DNA of 64,000 bases from BQWY01 sp046351095 (GTDB lineage: Bacteria > Nitrospirota > Nitrospiria > Nitrospirales > Nitrospiraceae), in the NCBI GenBank assembly GCA_046351095.1, contig JAXLZC010000001.1:620001-684000 (forward strand). Reading direction: 5' to 3'. Positions 17,098-26,221 of the stretch are shown piece after piece (the first letter of the stretch is position 1; every line of letters starts with the position of its first letter). The notes beneath the pieces were generated by a model. That model did not search any database. It saw only the letters and a program-made list of their open reading frames with translations, and had not been told where the DNA came from. Made by a program: the position numbers and the translations under genes.

Positions 17098-17373
17098 CTA
17101 CGCCGCCTTGTCCATCGGCTCCTCGGAACTGCGGTGTCCCTTGTATTGTTCCTTCGCGGCGGCGACGCCGCTCTTCATCCCTTGCTGCACGGCACGGCCC
17201 ATACGAATCGCGCTCACCTGCGCACGTTTGGCCTGACGACTCACCGCCCGACGTGTCTCGACGCCGGCGCGCGGAGCGAACAAGAGCCCTAAGCCGACAC
17301 CTACGATCGTGCCGCCCGCTACACAGGCTGCAACTTTGGCCGCTGTTCCAACCGTCTCGCGTGTCCGCCACAT
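17098..17373 (-). CDS. YtxH-like small membrane-anchored protein
   Basis: The 91-residue product has one N-terminal hydrophobic, Gly-rich segment (ACVAGGTIVGVGLGLLFAP). The LFAPRAGVETRR signature that follows is typical of YtxH-domain proteins (GLLFAPxxGxxTR). A charged helical tail comes after it. YtxH proteins are linked to general stress in Bacillus, but their mechanism is unknown. A very good AGGAGG sits seven bases before the ATG at 17373, which fixes the start; the frame upstream to 17421 is not used. Confidence 0.82.
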   Translation of the reverse strand: MWRTRETVGTAAKVAACVAGGTIVGVGLGLLFAPRAGVETRRAVSRQAKRAQVSAIRMGRAVQQGMKSGVAAAKEQYKGHRSSEEPMDKAA

Positions 17374-17715
17374 GGTACATCCTCCTGGTGTTGCCCGATG
17401 GTACGTCCCGGCACTGCGCACCTCGATGAGGGAGCAGGTCGATTGCCGAATGCTTCAGCATCAACCGTGCCACCGAGATGCGGTGAACACCTTGCGGAAA
17501 AATCTGCGATTCATGCGGCGATCCCGACGAATGTCCCTGTGTGCGCGGGACCACGGACGTGGCGATTTCGCAACAGGTGTGTTGCGTGGCAGTACGCGGA
17601 ACGACAAGAGCCGTGCGCTGCCGATCCTTCCAGTTCGCGTCTCTTGAATTGGGTCTACCGCTCGCCTATGATCCGGACGGTTTCGACGACTGCCCCCGTG
17701 ATACCCATCCTTCAC
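17374..17715. other. Divergent intergenic region YtxH-like / lgt
   Basis: These 342 bases hold the lgt promoter at 17644-17672. The rest contains an open plus-strand frame that merges with lgt, but it lies upstream of that promoter and resembles nothing, so I do not call a gene. No RNA or repeat is visible. Confidence 0.5.
17644..17672 (+). promoter_or_regulatory. lgt promoter
   Basis: TTGAAT (17644-17649), a 17-base spacer and TATGAT (17667-17672) form a near-consensus sigma-70 promoter. The predicted transcript starts near 17679. The -10 box overlaps the ATG at 17668, which rules out that codon as the lgt start and supports 17716. Confidence 0.6.
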
Positions 17716-18519
17716 ATGTTGCCCTATCCGAACATCAGCCCAGTGATCGTACAACTGGGTCCGCTGGCGCTCCGCTGGTACGGCTTGATGTACCTGATCG
17801 GCCTGACCGGCGCGTACTTTCTGGTCAAACGGCGCGTCGAGGAACAGAAGCTGGGCTTGTCGGGCGATCAGGTCTACGACATGGTGGTGTACGCCGCCTT
17901 GGGTGTGTTTCTCGGCGGCCGCTTGGGCTACGTGCTCTTTTACAACTTAGGGTATTACCTGGAGCACCCCTTAAAGATCTTCGCCGTGTGGGAAGGCGGG
18001 ATGTCCTTCCACGGCGGACTGCTCGGCGTCATCACGAGTTTGATCTGGTATGCGCGCAAGACCGGCATGGCGATCTATACCGTCGCGGATTTGGCGGCGG
18101 CGGTCACCCCGCTCGGACTCGGCTTCGGCCGAATCGGGAATTTTATCAATGGCGAACTTTTCGGCCGACCGACGGACGTGGCCTGGTGTATGGTCTTTCC
18201 GATGGGCGGGCCGGACTGTCGGCACCCATCCCAACTCTACGAGGCGATGCTGGAAGGCGTGCTGCTCTTCACGGTCCTGTGGCTGATCTATAAAACGAGC
18301 CCGCCCCCAGGAACCTTGTTGTGGAGTTTCTTGGCGGGGTACGGGACTTGCCGTGTGATCGTGGAATTTTTCCGTGAGCCGGACGCCCAAATGGGCACCT
18401 TCCTCGGTGGGATTTCGATGGGACAGGCGCTGAGCGCGCCGATGTTCCTGATCGGCGTGACGATGTTGATCGTCGGATACCTTAGGGCGAATCCGTCTCG
18501 GCAGGCCAACGCCCGCTAG
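17716..18519 (+). CDS. lgt: Prolipoprotein diacylglyceryl transferase
   Basis: Lgt is the inner-membrane enzyme that moves diacylglyceryl from phosphatidylglycerol to the lipobox cysteine of prolipoproteins, the first step of lipoprotein maturation (lnt at 36295 does the last). The 267-residue product starts MLPYPNISPV, the usual family start, and has seven hydrophobic helices. It carries the conserved RWYGLMYLIG near the N-terminus, the GGMSFHGGLLG segment with the catalytic-region His, and the signature GRIGNFINGELFGRPTD. A HPSQLYEA motif follows. Upstream in-frame codons (17398, 17668) are excluded by the promoter position. Confidence 0.97.
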   Translation: MLPYPNISPVIVQLGPLALRWYGLMYLIGLTGAYFLVKRRVEEQKLGLSGDQVYDMVVYAALGVFLGGRLGYVLFYNLGYYLEHPLKIFAVWEGGMSFHGGLLGVITSLIWYARKTGMAIYTVADLAAAVTPLGLGFGRIGNFINGELFGRPTDVAWCMVFPMGGPDCRHPSQLYEAMLEGVLLFTVLWLIYKTSPPPGTLLWSFLAGYGTCRVIVEFFREPDAQMGTFLGGISMGQALSAPMFLIGVTMLIVGYLRANPSRQANAR

Positions 18520-18550
18520 GTGTGTCGTCGGCGCCGTTCGCCCCCCGCAA

Positions 18551-21500
18551 TCAGTCTCGCCATCGGACCGCCTCCCCGCTTCGTACAAAGATCAGTTCCA
18601 TACCGACTTCTTGCGTGGGCAATCGGAGGCTTTCTGCGACGGCTTGCCGATACTGTTCGAGTTGCGGTCGATACCGATCGGCTCGTGCAGCAGCCGTCTC
18701 CACGACATCGGGTCCAGGTGAATCGTTCGCTGCCTCAAGCGCATCGCTTTTGTAATCCGCGACCCATACCTCACCGCCGTCGCGATATACCAAGTCGATC
18801 GTCCCTTCGATCAATTGCGGCGGAGCGGTCGTATTCGATGCCGCAGTCGTCATAAAAAACGGCAGTTCCTGCGCCAGGATCTCGCTGCGTTGCAAGCGTG
18901 CGAAGAGCGCCGATTGGAGGAACCCCGTCAGGACCTCCCGAATCTGTCGTGTCAGCACGATCTGTTCGTCAGGTTGTAGGTCTTTTCCGTAGTTTATTGC
19001 CACAGGATCGATTCGGGCCAGGAGCAGCTCCCGCGTTTCATCAGTACGCCAGTGCTGCAATACCGCGTGGATACAGGTTCCGACCAATCGAGCAAGATTC
19101 GGCGTTGTCGATGTAATGGACGTTTGTCTCGGGGACGAGATGCTGCTGGTCAATTGATTGGGTGTGATCCGGCGTGCCGTTGTGCGTGCCGACTCCCAGG
19201 CTGCCGTTCGCCGTTGCCACAGCGCGATCACCTCAGAGGGTATCCACGTATCTGATTCATGGGCGTCGGCAGCATGTATCGCCGCATGATGCCGGACCGG
19301 CGCCGTGAGTTGTGCGACGGGCACCGTCACATCGCCGAGTGTCAATTGTGCAGGCGTCCCCTCGAATAACTGCGTGCCGGAGACCGTTTCCAAGAGCCGG
19401 AACACACTGTCGTGTTTGGGGCGTGCGACCCGACTGCCGGACAAGACCAATCGGTCGCGTGCGCGTGTCATGCCGACGTACAGCGCACGCTGTCGTTCGG
19501 CGGCCTCGCGGACGGCGAATGCCTGACGCAAAAACAGCGAGGGCAACGTGACATGCCCGGCGCATGACAATCCATAGAGGCCGCTGGACCAATCGTGCAT
19601 GGTAGATGTGCGGTGGCCCCAGCCCCCGCCGGTGCCTTGGTGCAAGCCAGGCAGCACCACCATGGGAAACTCCAGCCCCTTGGCCTTGTGAATGGTGAAA
19701 ATTCTGAGCGCGTCGGCGTGATCCTCGGTGATCGGTTGTTCCGCTTCGTCCGGCGGATCGTCGATCAACGTCTGCAGATGGGCGACAAAGTGCGGCAACG
19801 TCCAGGCCGGATCGGCCGAACGATTTGCGGCCAGCCGACGGAGTTTCATCAGGTTGGCGACCGCCTGCTCGCCATGCTGCGAGGCGGCAGCCAGTTCGAG
19901 CAGCGGCAGCCGTGCGTAAAGTGCGTCGATCGCATCCGGCAGCGGCAGTGTCGGCATGACGGCGCGCAGCGTCTCCAGAGTGGACAATAGGTCCAGGAGA
20001 TGATCGCGCGCCGGATCGGCCCAGTCGCGCAGAGCCTCTCGTGTGACACGGCGACCGCTTACACCGCGATCCCACAGCGCTTGGATGGCGCGATCGGGAA
20101 GCGCGCCGAGACTCGAACGGAGGACACCGAGCCATGCGAGCTCGTCCGTCGGCGAGGCGACGACACGGAGTAGATTGACGGCGTCGATAATTTCCTGTCG
20201 TCGATAAAAATGTTTCTCGCCTTCGACGATGTAGGGAATCCCATGGCGACGCAGCGCCTCTAAGTAGACCTCCGCGTGGGTCAACGCACGAAACAACAAG
20301 GCGATGTCACTCAGGCGAAGGCGTCCCTCGGGGAGAACCTCCTCCGCGATCCAACGCGCGAGCGACTCGGCCTCCGCCTTGGCGGCGTCCTCGGCTCGGA
20401 AGGTCTCATCCTGTGCAGGCTGAACCAGCCGCAACCGAACGCCGTCCGCATGCGGAGTGGAACGACGCGTCGTGGACGCGGCCAACGGGACGTTTTCCGG
20501 TTGCACATGCTGTCGGCGTACGAAGGCGCGGTTGAATATGGCATTGATCGGCGTCAGCACCGACGGATCGCTCCGGAAGTTGGTCGTGATGCGGCAGGCG
20601 ATGCCCTGGTCCGCCAACACCTGGTCGACCACACGATCGAAGGCCTCGATGTCGGCGCGCCGGAAGGCGTAGATGGACTGTTTCGGATCGCCGACGATAC
20701 ACAACTTGCCGGGTTCGAGTGCCATCTCTTGCCAGCGGCGCGCAGACTGTCCAGGCCGTTCCGATAAGGCGAGTACGATTTCGTATTGCAGCGGGTCCGT
20801 GTCTTGGAATTCGTCGACGAGAATCGCGCGGTAGTCGGTTTTGAGCCGCTCGCGGACCTGTGGATGGTCGCGCATGAGATTACGCGCGCGGACGAGCAAC
20901 CCGTCGAACGACACCCAGCCTTCTCGCCTGCGGCGCTCCCGCATACGGACGACGAAGGGTGTCAGCGCTTCGAAGAGTCGATGGAAGAAATCATGATTGA
21001 TCTCCAGCGCTTCTTTTGCAAGGTCGATCAGGCTGGAGGCTTCTGCAAAGGACACGTCGTCCCACGCTTTGGTCTGATTTGCTTTCCCTGTCAGGTCGAC
21101 ACGGCAGTCGTCTGGGAACCGTGCGACACCGGCGGGGCCATGTTCCGCGAGTAGGTCGAAGAGACTCGCCGCGGCCTCCAACATCCGGTCGATTTTGGCC
21201 ACTCGTTTTTGGCGATGGGTCTCGTAAAGTTGCCGCGTCCGCGAGGCGGCGGTGCGGAACCGCGCTGCGACGGTGCGCTCATCGAGGGCGGTGTCCGAGT
21301 TCGATGCGACAAACGGATACGCTTGCCACCGATCGCAGGCCTGGAGCTGCGCACGCGCCGCTTCGAGATCGAACGATTCTTCGCAGAGTGCGCGAGCGAA
21401 CGTTTCGACCTGTTCCAGCCGACCGGTTGTAAGGATGGAGATCCAGAAGTCCTCACGTAGGCTGTTGTGTGCGAGCTCCTGTCCGATCCACTCGGCCCAT

Positions 21501-22084
21501 TCTTCCGCGAACTGTTCGTCGAATTGGCTGCCGTCGTCTTCTCGAAAGGCCGGATCGAGACCGCTTTCGATCGGAAACAAGCGGAGCAGATGCGCGGCGA
21601 AGCTGTGCATCGTGCCGATCTGCGCCTTCTCCACGTCGTGCAACGCCGCTGTCGCCCGTTCGGCGACGGCTTCGACCGATAGGCTATATCTCGCGCACAA
21701 GTCATGGAGCGACACGGCGCCGCCCGTCCCTCTCGGTGCCTGACGATCGGAGGTTGTATCATCGGCAGCGACGATGGTTGCATCCAGCCCGCCTGTGAGC
21801 GCGGTCGCTGCCGACATGAGGCCCTGCAGGCGCTCGCGTAACCGTGCCTTCATTTCCAACGCGGCCTTGTTCGTAAAGGTGAGGGCGAGCAGCCACGTCA
21901 CCGGAATCGGATCCGGTTCCTTGACGAGCAGGTGCACCATGCGGTTGACGAGCAACGTCGTTTTGCCGGTGCCGGCGCCGGCGACAACCACGACGTTCCG
22001 ATCGAAGGTTGTCTCCGCGCGACGCCGTTCGTCCGTATCGTCGTGGAAGGACGGCTCAGGTGCGGTGCTTGAAAGGTCGGTCAT
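18551..22084 (-). CDS. addA: AddA-type helicase-nuclease (UvrD superfamily plus nuclease domain)
   Basis: AddA pairs with AddB to resect double-strand breaks and start recombination, replacing RecBCD. The 1177-residue product has Walker A AGAGTGKTT at about residues 36-44. Helicase motifs follow, including the Walker B VDEFQDTD (near 420), a motif III/IV region with GDPKQSIYAFRRAD, FTIHKAKGLEFPMV (near 810) and VGMTRARDRLVLSG (motif VI). At the C-terminus is a RecB-like nuclease module with GTIDLV and VADYKSD, which supplies the metal-binding Asp, Asp and Lys. It starts 32 bases after the addB stop, so the pair is one operon. Helicase and nuclease motifs look intact. Confidence 0.93.
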   Translation of the reverse strand: MTDLSSTAPEPSFHDDTDERRRAETTFDRNVVVVAGAGTGKTTLLVNRMVHLLVKEPDPIPVTWLLALTFTNKAALEMKARLRERLQGLMSAATALTGGLDATIVAADDTTSDRQAPRGTGGAVSLHDLCARYSLSVEAVAERATAALHDVEKAQIGTMHSFAAHLLRLFPIESGLDPAFREDDGSQFDEQFAEEWAEWIGQELAHNSLREDFWISILTTGRLEQVETFARALCEESFDLEAARAQLQACDRWQAYPFVASNSDTALDERTVAARFRTAASRTRQLYETHRQKRVAKIDRMLEAAASLFDLLAEHGPAGVARFPDDCRVDLTGKANQTKAWDDVSFAEASSLIDLAKEALEINHDFFHRLFEALTPFVVRMRERRRREGWVSFDGLLVRARNLMRDHPQVRERLKTDYRAILVDEFQDTDPLQYEIVLALSERPGQSARRWQEMALEPGKLCIVGDPKQSIYAFRRADIEAFDRVVDQVLADQGIACRITTNFRSDPSVLTPINAIFNRAFVRRQHVQPENVPLAASTTRRSTPHADGVRLRLVQPAQDETFRAEDAAKAEAESLARWIAEEVLPEGRLRLSDIALLFRALTHAEVYLEALRRHGIPYIVEGEKHFYRRQEIIDAVNLLRVVASPTDELAWLGVLRSSLGALPDRAIQALWDRGVSGRRVTREALRDWADPARDHLLDLLSTLETLRAVMPTLPLPDAIDALYARLPLLELAAASQHGEQAVANLMKLRRLAANRSADPAWTLPHFVAHLQTLIDDPPDEAEQPITEDHADALRIFTIHKAKGLEFPMVVLPGLHQGTGGGWGHRTSTMHDWSSGLYGLSCAGHVTLPSLFLRQAFAVREAAERQRALYVGMTRARDRLVLSGSRVARPKHDSVFRLLETVSGTQLFEGTPAQLTLGDVTVPVAQLTAPVRHHAAIHAADAHESDTWIPSEVIALWQRRTAAWESARTTARRITPNQLTSSISSPRQTSITSTTPNLARLVGTCIHAVLQHWRTDETRELLLARIDPVAINYGKDLQPDEQIVLTRQIREVLTGFLQSALFARLQRSEILAQELPFFMTTAASNTTAPPQLIEGTIDLVYRDGGEVWVADYKSDALEAANDSPGPDVVETAAARADRYRPQLEQYRQAVAESLRLPTQEVGMELIFVRSGEAVRWRD

Positions 22085-22116
22085 ACTACTCAGTCACGCT
22101 GTGCAACGGTCTCGTG

Positions 22117-25100
22117 TCAGTCGGCGGTTTCCGTGGTTGCGCCTCTGCGATCCGACGGGAGTTCGTGCTTCCGGAGTGTGTGGAGTGTCTGCGCCCATTG
22201 GCTGCGGGCTGATCGCCAGGCGCTTTGCACATGGGTGAGGCGACAGGCGCTGCGTATGTCGCAACGATTGCAGTCCTCGCCCGACACAATTGGAAACGTG
22301 CCTTGATGGATGCCGTTCAGCAACGTTTCGAGTGTCGCTGCCTGAAGCTCGTCGAGTACTGTGCCCATAGCTGGAACGCTGTAGGTCGAGATCGCAACGG
22401 CAGGTTCCAACGCCGGTCTCATGGAGATGAATTGTACCGAGTCGGCGCGACTCCCACCGGTCCATTCGAGCAGGCCGTAGAGCGGTGGCTGCAGGCGTGT
22501 TGCGCGAAGAGCGGCGCGTGCCAGATTGCCGTCCTCTGTATTGGGAGAGGTTCCTAGGCGCAGTTTGTAATCGACAATCCGGAGACTCTCGCGCCCTGAG
22601 GCTGCCGTATCGACGGGTGCTGTCATCCGATCCAGTCTGTCGACGGTGCCGCGGATTGGGATCGCCACCGCGTCGTCCGTACCGATCCGCAAGGGTGGCA
22701 GCCGACCTTCGCTCGATACTTCGAACCCGATGGGGACAAACGGCGTGTTCTGCGCGGATGCTTCATCAGCAGCGATTGTGTCGAGCACCAGTGTGGCGAT
22801 AGTCCGCTGCGCTAATGTCCACAATAACGGATACCCGGTCGCCTCCTGCGACTCGCAGAGGAGCGCCGCTGCCCGCACTGCCTGCTGGACAATTGTGTCG
22901 AGCTCTAGGTTCGATGCCGATTGTCTTGGCCACCCCTGCCCGACCAGCGTTTCATAGGTGTGGCGCAACGTATGGTGGAGCAGTTTGCCGAGGACCGGCG
23001 GTGGAACCTCTCCGGTGCTCGGTGGAGCTGGACGCAGAATGTGGAGACGTCGCTGTGCGAAATACCGAAAGGGGCAGCGTGCGTAGGTTTCGAGCGCCGT
23101 CGGCGAGACGCCTTGTTGGATGAGATTCGTCCAGTGGTACGGCGACGGGCCGACGAGTCCGTCGTACTCGGTGAGTCCAGACTGCTCTCGCTCGATCTGC
23201 GCCAGGGCCATGCCGTTTGAGGTGCAGAGTCGCGGCGAGTAGCCAACACGCTGCAACAGCGGCATGATCGACCGGTTGGTTTCGGGCGAGGGATTGTCCG
23301 TCAGCGCGCGCCATCCACGCTGTCCAATCGTCCGTTGAATCAGGTCGCTCGGCGGATACAGCTCCCAACGGAACCGTGCCTGTTCGCGCGGTTCCATGAC
23401 GCCTCTCGGGACCGCCGCCGTTGCCTGCTGTGTCGCCTTCGCATCGCTTCCATGGAAGGGCATCACCGTCGTGAGGTACGGCGAGGGCATACGCGCACGG
23501 CCCTCATCGTCCATTCGCTGATACGACAGCACAAGATGGCCGCGCCCGGCGGCGCAGAGGTGATGAAAGAGCAGCCGCTCTTCGTCGTAACCCGCAAGCT
23601 TTTCGTCGATCTTATAACCTAACGTCGCATCCAGGACGCGGCGATGTCGGTCGCGCAAAAACGCGTCTTCCCGGATCGTACGAGGAAAGGCCTGCTCGTT
23701 GAGTCCGATCAGAAAGAGTGCGTCGAAGGAGAGGCCGCGCGCGGCCATGCCATCGAGGATGCGTACGCCGCGATGTTCATCGGTTGCGCCGATGGGAATC
23801 GTTGCCCGCTCGAACGCCAGCCCAAGCAACTCGGCGAATACGTCCCAACGCAGGGTATCGAAGAGCGGGTCGAGTCGGCGAACGGACTGCAGGACTTGTT
23901 CGATACTGTCCCAGACGGCCGTGACCTGCTCATTCTGCGAATACGTATTGGCGTCGATATTCGATGGCCGCCGAACATATCGAGCCAGCAATGTCTCGCA
24001 GGCCGTGACACGCTCGGCAATCCGTCCTTCCCTCAGGAGGTCGTCGCAGGTTGCGTGCAGTCGATCGACGACTCGCCAGAGCTGTTCCTGCATTGCCAGG
24101 TCGAGTGTGCGCGACCGAACCGTGTGTCGCGTAGGGTACGCGGTTGTATCGTCCTGATTGTGATTCGGTTCGGTGTCGTCAGGATCGGCCGGCGACGACG
24201 TATGTGCCGTGCCTTCAGGAGATGCGGAATTTCGCAGGCGTTGCCAATCGGCACGCCCGCGGCGAATGCCGAGATCGGCCACCACTTGCCGCCAGGCGTC
24301 GCATAAAGCCGGCGACGGAGCGACCGGCATCTCGTCGAACGTAACGTACGGCGATGTGACGATATCCAACACGACGTCGGCATCGCCGTCTTTCGACGGC
24401 AGGGTCAGCAGCTGCAGAATGGTTTTCGCCAACGGATGGTCGAGTAGCGGTCTGGTGGCGGATGTGCGGAACGGAATGCGATACCGGTCGAGGATCGGCT
24501 GCAGGTGCGAACGGTATCCGTCGAGGGTGCGCGCGACAATGCCGATGCGTTCCCAGTCATAACCCCGTTGCTCAACCAGGTCCAAGATACGGCGGCAGAC
24601 TTCGGCGAGCTCGCCGTCGGACCCGACGGCGCTGAAGAGCGAGACATCCGGACGGTTTAGCGGGTCGATTCTATCGACGATGACATTGCCCTGCGGCTCC
24701 GCGTGGCGACCCATCAGCGGTTGCAACGACCGTTCATAAAAACGTCGTGCGAAGGCGTCGTGCGGACGTGTTGTCGTGCGGTCGAGTGGAAAGAAGACGG
24801 TCGTCGCCGTGCGGTGCGCAATCGTGTCGAGCAGCGACACCTGGACCTGCGTCAAATCGTAGAACCCAAAATAGAAGACGGTGCCGAGTGTGTCGATCCA
24901 CCGTGAATCGGCGAGATCCGGCAGGAGCGAGGCCGTCAGGTCATCGGCCGTGCCGACGTCGAGGGCACGCGAAACGCTCCCAACGGCGGCAGACAGCGTG
25001 AAGAGTGCGTGCAACCATTCGTGGTCATCGGGTCCGAAGTACTGCTCGATTACGGCTCGTCGTGCGGCTTCGGGATCGACCTGCGCTTCACGTATGTCTC

Positions 25101-25533
25101 GAATCGTTGCCCACAACGCCGCCCACGTTCCCGGCGCCTGCCCGATCGCGTGCAATGGGGTAAACTCTTCACTCTGGCGTCCAAGCAGTCGGCCTATCGT
25201 GTGTTCGTAGAAGAGTTGGTCGACGACGGTGAGGCTCGCAGGAGATGGCGACTGGTCATGTGTTGCGTCGACTCGTGTCTCGCCCCTCGGCAGCGTGGTC
25301 GTTATAAGTTCCTCTCGAAATCGAACGGCAAATTGATGGAAGGTCCAGATACGGACATTCACCAAGGTGCTCACTGCTTGTGCGCAGGCCTGTCGGAGGT
25401 GATCCACCAACCAATGCGAGGGAACGAGGATCGTGACGGGCGCAAAGGGCGCACCGAGTTTGGCTGCAGTGATGGCCTCGATCAGACGAGGTTGGAGATC
25501 GCTTGGAGAGGGGGCAGTGACCAGGCGAAGCAT
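22117..25533 (-). CDS. addB: AddB-type subunit with PD-(D/E)XK nuclease and Fe-S cysteines
   Basis: The 1138-residue product precedes addA on the same strand. Its N-terminal half has the degenerate helicase-like fold of AddB, without a usable Walker A. The C-terminal part is a nuclease domain: SPTALETYARCPFRYFAQR opens it, a GTVDRLDR segment and IVDYKLR supply catalytic residues, and CNRCDIRSAC closes it. The lone Cys of ARCPF with the three Cys near the end matches the 4Fe-4S staple known in AddB/Cas4/Dna2-type nucleases. This matches AddB rather than RexB or RecC. Sequence identity with model AddB proteins is probably low, so the name is by architecture and by gene order. Confidence 0.88.
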   Translation of the reverse strand: MLRLVTAPSPSDLQPRLIEAITAAKLGAPFAPVTILVPSHWLVDHLRQACAQAVSTLVNVRIWTFHQFAVRFREELITTTLPRGETRVDATHDQSPSPASLTVVDQLFYEHTIGRLLGRQSEEFTPLHAIGQAPGTWAALWATIRDIREAQVDPEAARRAVIEQYFGPDDHEWLHALFTLSAAVGSVSRALDVGTADDLTASLLPDLADSRWIDTLGTVFYFGFYDLTQVQVSLLDTIAHRTATTVFFPLDRTTTRPHDAFARRFYERSLQPLMGRHAEPQGNVIVDRIDPLNRPDVSLFSAVGSDGELAEVCRRILDLVEQRGYDWERIGIVARTLDGYRSHLQPILDRYRIPFRTSATRPLLDHPLAKTILQLLTLPSKDGDADVVLDIVTSPYVTFDEMPVAPSPALCDAWRQVVADLGIRRGRADWQRLRNSASPEGTAHTSSPADPDDTEPNHNQDDTTAYPTRHTVRSRTLDLAMQEQLWRVVDRLHATCDDLLREGRIAERVTACETLLARYVRRPSNIDANTYSQNEQVTAVWDSIEQVLQSVRRLDPLFDTLRWDVFAELLGLAFERATIPIGATDEHRGVRILDGMAARGLSFDALFLIGLNEQAFPRTIREDAFLRDRHRRVLDATLGYKIDEKLAGYDEERLLFHHLCAAGRGHLVLSYQRMDDEGRARMPSPYLTTVMPFHGSDAKATQQATAAVPRGVMEPREQARFRWELYPPSDLIQRTIGQRGWRALTDNPSPETNRSIMPLLQRVGYSPRLCTSNGMALAQIEREQSGLTEYDGLVGPSPYHWTNLIQQGVSPTALETYARCPFRYFAQRRLHILRPAPPSTGEVPPPVLGKLLHHTLRHTYETLVGQGWPRQSASNLELDTIVQQAVRAAALLCESQEATGYPLLWTLAQRTIATLVLDTIAADEASAQNTPFVPIGFEVSSEGRLPPLRIGTDDAVAIPIRGTVDRLDRMTAPVDTAASGRESLRIVDYKLRLGTSPNTEDGNLARAALRATRLQPPLYGLLEWTGGSRADSVQFISMRPALEPAVAISTYSVPAMGTVLDELQAATLETLLNGIHQGTFPIVSGEDCNRCDIRSACRLTHVQSAWRSARSQWAQTLHTLRKHELPSDRRGATTETAD

Positions 25534-25563
25534 GGACGCGAGGCGTAGCGCAGTGCGTAACGA

Positions 25564-25586
25564 GCCCGCCGACCGGATCGGCGGGC
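25564..25586 (-). terminator. Hairpin between the zinc-ribbon gene and addB
   Basis: GCCCGCCGA (25564-25572) and TCGGCGGGC (25578-25586) form a perfect 9-bp stem with a five-base loop. It lies 36 bases after the stop at 25623 and 30 bases before the addB start. There is no strong T run, so it may only reduce read-through into addBA. Confidence 0.45.
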
Positions 25587-25622
25587 CGGCCTATTGCCGT
25601 AGGAAATTGTCCTCGCGGATGA

Positions 25623-25781
25623 CTACCCGGTTTCCGGGCCGAGGAGTTCCCCGTTGCAGTCGACGCAGGCCCAATCCCCGTCGATAAATCCCATGGGGTC
25701 GCCGCAGATGGGACAGTCCGGAGGCGGTCCTTTGTCGATGATCGGGAGGTCCGGCAATTCGAAATCGTCGTCGGTTTGCAT
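25623..25781 (-). CDS. Small zinc-ribbon protein, 52 aa
   Basis: The product starts MQTDDDFELPDLPIIDKGPP and contains two CxxC knuckles, CPIC (near residue 24) and CVDC (near 39), spaced as in a rubredoxin-type or zinc-ribbon metal site. A short acidic tail follows. It starts five bases after the stop of the thioredoxin-fold gene, indicating cotranslation. A longer frame covering the upstream gene exists but its extra residues are the antisense-like Arg/His-rich reading of that gene. No specific function is recognised; a metal-binding accessory to the redox protein upstream is an inference. Confidence 0.75.
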   Translation of the reverse strand: MQTDDDFELPDLPIIDKGPPPDCPICGDPMGFIDGDWACVDCNGELLGPETG

Positions 25782-25786
25782 CGTGG

Positions 25787-26053
25787 TCAGCCTTGCCGCG
25801 CCTGCATTTTTTGCTGAAGGGCCTTCTCCGCGCTCTGGCGACTGGGAACGCCGACGAAGGTCAGCCGCCCGTCGATGATCGTGGCCGGGACGGCGCGGAC
25901 GGCATGTCGATCCGCCAGCTCTTGGCCGTCGGTGGTTGTGATGTCCACCTCGCGATAGCTGAAGCTGTATTTCGTCCGCAGTTCCTTCCAGAGGGTCTTG
26001 GCGGAGGGACAGGCCCCGCAAGACGGTGAGACCAGCAAGGTAATATTCGGCAT
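25787..26053 (-). CDS. Thioredoxin/glutaredoxin-fold protein with CGAC motif
   Basis: The 88-residue product begins MPNITLLVSPSCGACPSAKT, giving a redox-active CxxC (Cys12 and Cys15) right after the first strand. The cis-Pro region AVPATIIDGR and a YREVDI strand are as in glutaredoxin-like mini-thioredoxins. It probably catalyses dithiol-disulfide exchange in the cytoplasm; no signal peptide is seen. AAGGAA lies eight bases before the ATG at 26053, which is why the longer frame to 26221 is rejected. It sits between the topoisomerase VI genes and the zinc-ribbon gene. Confidence 0.87.
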   Translation of the reverse strand: MPNITLLVSPSCGACPSAKTLWKELRTKYSFSYREVDITTTDGQELADRHAVRAVPATIIDGRLTFVGVPSRQSAEKALQQKMQARQG

Positions 26054-26175
26054 CGCGCAGTTCCTTTGTGGCGTACGGTTCTTCGTATGGTAGCACCCGC
26101 TTTCAAACGGGCGCAACCGCGCGCATGGCGATGCCGAACATGTTCCGGTGCGATGGGCGGAAATCGTGTGGGTCG

Positions 26176-26204
26176 TCGACGCAAGCGGGTCTCGCCTGCG
26201 TCGA
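26176..26204 (-). terminator. Hairpin after top6A
   Basis: TCGACGCA (26176-26183) and TGCGTCGA (26197-26204) form an 8-bp stem 18 bases beyond the top6A stop. No T run follows on the minus strand; a candidate terminator only. Confidence 0.4.
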
Positions 26205-26221
26205 TGCGAACCGACATGCAC

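Noticed and set aside
17398..17715. N-terminal extension of Lgt
   Set aside because: It lies upstream of or across the TTGAAT-17-TATGAT promoter and has no likeness to Lgt proteins.
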